From the NCBI RefSeq assembly GCF_009762325.1, contig NZ_CP034348.1, positions 2,858,501 to 2,922,500 on the forward strand: a stretch of 64,000 nucleotides of DNA. Reading direction: 5' to 3'. A program made the position numbers and the translations under genes. The notes beneath the pieces were generated by a model that was not told where the DNA came from, made no database searches, and saw nothing but the letters and a program-made list of their open reading frames with translations. This DNA comes from Roseovarius faecimaris (lineage in GTDB: Bacteria; Pseudomonadota; Alphaproteobacteria; Rhodobacterales; Rhodobacteraceae). This document shows, piece by piece, positions 63,022 to 64,000 of the stretch (position 1 is its first letter; every line of letters starts with the position of its first letter).

Positions 63022-63495
63022 TCACCTAGTGCCCAAACATTTCATTTCTTTGATTGACCTATTCAGAATTTCTTCAAACGCGTAGATTTCAGAGTCAGAG
63101 GCACCAAGTTTTTTAAGTTGGCTGGACGCTTCTTTGAGCCCTCCAACATACTCATGCAAAACCTCTTCCCAGTTTCCATCTTCGAATATTTGGTAGTTGA
63201 GTTGCGGGCAACACTCACAGGTTCTACTGTCTTCCTTTAGTTTTGATCGAGCAGGGTAACTCGCTCGATCCTTTTCGCGCATAATTATCGGCACATATAG
63301 CAGTTCAACATCGCCTCCTTTGAACTTCATAATGCCAAATTCTCTTTCCAAACAAGGCACCACCTCTGCCCAAATCTTATCTAGAACAACATCTATTCCG
63401 CTGCTCGTTTCCGCTGACGCAAGGAATTTCATTTGTGATCCATTTGGTATTTTAAACTCATTCGGGGGGATTTCCGCACCTTGCTTCAAAGTCAT
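63022..63495 (-). CDS. Hypothetical protein in an AT-rich island
   Basis: 157 residues from ATG 63495 (a TTG four codons earlier is also possible). Composition is Lys/Glu/Ile-rich and AT-rich, unlike all neighbours, which suggests horizontal transfer. It contains a CECC cluster (in SRTCECCPQL) and is otherwise soluble and helical. I do not recognise a family, and there is no clear ribosome site. No mobile-element gene is next to it. Confidence 0.5.
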   Translation of the reverse strand: MTLKQGAEIPPNEFKIPNGSQMKFLASAETSSGIDVVLDKIWAEVVPCLEREFGIMKFKGGDVELLYVPIIMREKDRASYPARSKLKEDSRTCECCPQLNYQIFEDGNWEEVLHEYVGGLKEASSQLKKLGASDSEIYAFEEILNRSIKEMKCLGTR

Positions 63496-63507
63496 TGTTT
63501 GCGGCAA

Positions 63508-63680
63508 GTTTGTGCGCTCTCGCGAAAAACCTACTTCAATAAGTTGCCACTTTCTACTGTCCCACCTTTTTTACTCGCCGGTTCGCTAGCGCGATGTCTA
63601 CCCTTTGCCAAACGGACATTATGCGCCGATCTCAGGTCACCAAGACGTCAAAACATTGCAACACTTCTTAATTTTACCAA
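63508..63680. other. AT-rich non-coding DNA, right part of a probable insertion
   Basis: No convincing gene, RNA or repeat. Ends at the promoter of the following gene. Confidence 0.4.
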
Positions 63681-63708
63681 TTGATAAAAAATTTTTCTGT
63701 GGCATACT
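63681..63708 (+). promoter_or_regulatory. Promoter before preT
   Basis: TTGATA (63681-63686), 16-base spacer, CATACT (63703-63708), inside an AT-rich stretch with an AAAAAATTTTT palindrome. The start point should be near 63715, leaving a short leader before the ATG at 63742. Confidence 0.45.
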
Positions 63709-63741
63709 GGCAGGCAAAACAGATCAAGCCGGGAGCCCCCC

Positions 63742-64000
63742 ATGCCAGACAGCACACTGACCCCAGGCATCACCGCTGGCCGCCTGCCCGCCGAGGCGCT
63801 GGACGAAAACTTCTCCGACCTGCACCCGCCGCTCGACGATCACGAGGCGCTTGTGGCCGCCGACCGCTGCTATTTCTGCCATGATGCCCCCTGCATCACC
63901 GCCTGCCCCACGGATATCGACATCCCGCTGTTCATCCGCCAGATCGCCACCGGCACGCCCGAGGCGGCGGCGAAAACGATCCTGACCCAGAACATCCTGG
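63742..64000 (+). CDS. preT: NAD-dependent dihydropyrimidine dehydrogenase subunit PreT, N-terminal part
   Basis: Partial: 86 residues before the right edge. The cysteine block CYFCHDAPCITACPTDIDIPLFI is the Fer4_20 iron-sulfur start found in PreT and glutamate-synthase small-subunit relatives; DIDIPLFIRQI fits PreT. With PreA, PreT reduces uracil and thymine in the reductive pyrimidine degradation pathway. The FAD and NAD domains lie outside the window. GGGAG precedes the ATG. Confidence 0.75.
   Translation, partial: MPDSTLTPGITAGRLPAEALDENFSDLHPPLDDHEALVAADRCYFCHDAPCITACPTDIDIPLFIRQIATGTPEAAAKTILTQNIL

Noticed and set aside
1..64000. tRNA, rRNA, prophage, integron and insertion-sequence genes
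   Set aside because: Searched by eye for T-loop sequences, integrase and transposase motifs and found none.

Overview
The window is about 64 kb of high-GC (roughly 63-65%), gene-dense chromosome from an alphaproteobacterium, most likely a marine member of the Roseobacter group (Rhodobacterales). Support: an rpoZ-rsh-DUF2062-cobO-pdxJ-acpS-lepB-rnc-era-recO block in the usual alphaproteobacterial order; a DddP-type DMSP lyase with all six known metal-binding residues; a methylsuccinyl-CoA dehydrogenase of the ethylmalonyl-CoA pathway; CtrA-type TTAA-N7-TTAA boxes; DUF1491, DUF1045 and Lin0512 proteins. No rRNA, tRNA, CRISPR array, prophage or insertion sequence was recognised.

Layout. 1-8928 (+): a tightly coupled operon for carnitine / gamma-butyrobetaine degradation: the C-terminal end of a beta-keto acid cleavage enzyme, two small exported proteins, an SDR, a lipocalin-like lipoprotein, a carnitine 3-dehydrogenase/thioesterase fusion, an acyl-CoA dehydrogenase, an alpha/beta hydrolase, an NDP-forming acyl-CoA ligase and a CaiD-like hydratase. 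The set could carry gamma-butyrobetaine to glycine betaine. 8989-17158: accessory metabolism and transport (TauE permease, mcd, HutC-type regulator, SLAC1 channel, FAH hydrolase, DUF1045, EamA exporter, FosX, TetR, META lipoprotein). 17142-31463 (mostly -): the housekeeping block, interrupted by a VWA protein with a tandem-repeat array. 31603-36109 (+): NYN nuclease, ispH, DUF3429, LysE, methyltransferase, rnhA, TRIC channel, then a candidate CCUCCU-motif small RNA with a strong terminator. 36394-38904 (-): two GlsB-like membrane proteins, fmt, a degenerate deformylase and def. 39004-43364: MalY-type lyase, glutathionyl-hydroquinone reductase and dddP. 43348-49386: GGDEF protein, hydrolase-OsmC fusion, receiver-only protein lacking its phospho-acceptor, cbiB, MltB-like transglycosylase, THUMP methyltransferase. 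49393-52848 (-): smc. 53099-57262: hupE, cobW, a GNAT and a heavily shortened CobN-like protein. 57259-62821: lipoprotein, enolase-superfamily enzyme, two overlapping Lin0512 genes, a selenium-binding-protein / methanethiol-oxidase homologue, a membrane protein and a FadR-type regulator. 62822-63741 is AT-rich and looks foreign; the window ends in the start of preT (pyrimidine reduction).

The most interesting points are the CCUCCU-loop sRNA candidate (36190-36369), the shortened CobN-like protein, the deformylase paralogue with HQIDH for HEIDH, the receiver with Asn for Asp, three intergenic copies of a TTCATTGTTCC...ATACTC element placed just after stop codons, and four copies of a GGTGCGTGA palindrome. 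Functions come from recognising families and motifs by eye; no database search was run.
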